A stretch of DNA of 8,898 nucleotides, taken from the NCBI GenBank assembly GCA_001828645.1, contig MHZD01000074.1:1795-10692 (forward strand), read 5' to 3'. Below, one piece after another: positions 8,271 to 8,898 of the stretch. Under the pieces are notes generated by a model. That model saw only the letters and a program-made list of their open reading frames with translations. It did no database searches and was not told the DNA's origin. This DNA comes from Planctomycetes bacterium RIFOXYC2_FULL_41_27. Lineage in GTDB: Bacteria; Planctomycetota; Brocadiia; Brocadiales; Brocadiaceae. A program made the position numbers and the translations under genes. Within the stretch, counting starts at the first letter, position 1. Each line of letters begins with the position of its first letter.

Positions 8271-8898
8271 ATGAATTATTATAAAAATATTTTCAAGAGT
8301 ATAAAGGTACAGCTCATCTGTTACATCTGTTTGCTGACGACATTCCCATTGTTGTTTGTCTGCATCGTGGAGTATTACAGCGGCAAGCGTGCCATTGAAC
8401 AGCGGGTGATCGAGCAGCTCACCTCCATTGCCGATTTAAAAAAGAGGGAACTCAATAATTGGCTGGAGGAACGATTGACGGATACATCGGTGATCGCCCG
8501 GAACAAAGTGCTTGCAGCTGCGGCAACAAGCCTTTTGCAGCAGAGGAGGAGAGTTGAAAGCGTTCATCAATTGATGAACTCAGAAACTGCACGCATAAAT
8601 TACAACAGGGTTTTGGAAAATCTTCATGCACTCAAACAGTTTTATAAACACTATAACGTTATTTCCATTATTGATGGCGCAAACGGGGAGGTGGTCATAT
8701 CTACCTATCCTGATATCGTCGGCAAGACTCTGAGTTCGTTCAACAGTTATATAGATATCCTTGAAAATAAAGATGTAGCTGTAAAAGATATTTACACCTC
8801 TGAACTCATGGGACAGAACTGTATGACGTATTTCTGCCCTGTTTGCCTGACGGATCCCTTCACCCTGGAAAGTAGCAACGTCATTATCGGCGTTATCT
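8271..8898 (+). CDS. N-terminal part of a membrane-anchored sensor-like protein (3' end outside window)
   Basis: An open frame from the ATG at 8271 runs 209 codons to the window edge without a stop. A short basic N-terminus precedes one hydrophobic segment (about residues 13-33). A helical, charged stretch follows, including KKRELNNWLEER (57-68), then a mixed alpha/beta region (about 128-209) with VISIIDGANGEVVIST and PDIVGKTL. This layout matches the extracytoplasmic Cache/PAS-like input domains of histidine kinases, diguanylate cyclases and chemoreceptors. The output domain is beyond the window, so the class cannot be decided. The sensor region contains Cys184 and a CPVC motif (189-192). 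Start choice: this ATG places the membrane segment at the usual distance from the N-terminus, but no Shine-Dalgarno supports it. Confidence 0.8.
   Translation, partial: MNYYKNIFKSIKVQLICYICLLTTFPLLFVCIVEYYSGKRAIEQRVIEQLTSIADLKKRELNNWLEERLTDTSVIARNKVLAAAATSLLQQRRRVESVHQLMNSETARINYNRVLENLHALKQFYKHYNVISIIDGANGEVVISTYPDIVGKTLSSFNSYIDILENKDVAVKDIYTSELMGQNCMTYFCPVCLTDPFTLESSNVIIGVI

Overview
The window holds housekeeping and stress genes, all on the + strand, at moderate GC with AT-rich intergenic DNA. The likely source is a planctomycete, possibly an anammox-type (Brocadiales-like) bacterium. I infer this from the planctomycete-looking membrane protein, the GKRNAGKS form of the second Der P-loop, and the paired groEL genes. 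It rests on remembered family features, not on a search.

Region 1 (1-3605) is a chaperonin cluster in the order groEL1 (5' end outside the window), groES, groEL2, closed by a strong intrinsic terminator. GroEL1 has the classical Gly-Gly-Met tail but carries His at the position of E. coli Tyr203 in the substrate-binding groove. GroEL2 keeps the standard groove residues but ends in an acidic tail without GGM. The two chaperonins share one GroES and have probably specialised.

Region 2 (3606-6688) starts with a 177-base dnaJ leader. It contains a 7+7 bp palindrome abutting a good sigma70-type promoter, a second palindrome at the predicted transcription start, and a possible RNA-thermometer hairpin covering the ribosome-binding region. 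A probable operon follows: dnaJ, an FmdB-family zinc-ribbon protein, yacG (gyrase inhibitor family) and an unrecognised polytopic membrane protein. Before the FmdB gene, a near-perfect Shine-Dalgarno sequence is stranded 56 nt from the start codon. A 42-nt hairpin lies between them and would bring them together if folded.

Region 3 (6689-8191) is a 171-base intergenic stretch with a G-rich palindromic element that also fits the G-quadruplex pattern, then der, the double GTPase of 50S ribosome assembly.

Region 4 (8192-8898) is a short gap followed by the first 209 codons of a membrane-anchored sensor-like protein that runs off the window.

I see no mobile element, CRISPR array, tRNA, rRNA or defence system. 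The most interesting material is regulatory RNA and DNA structure around dnaJ and the FmdB gene, and the asymmetric chaperonin pair.
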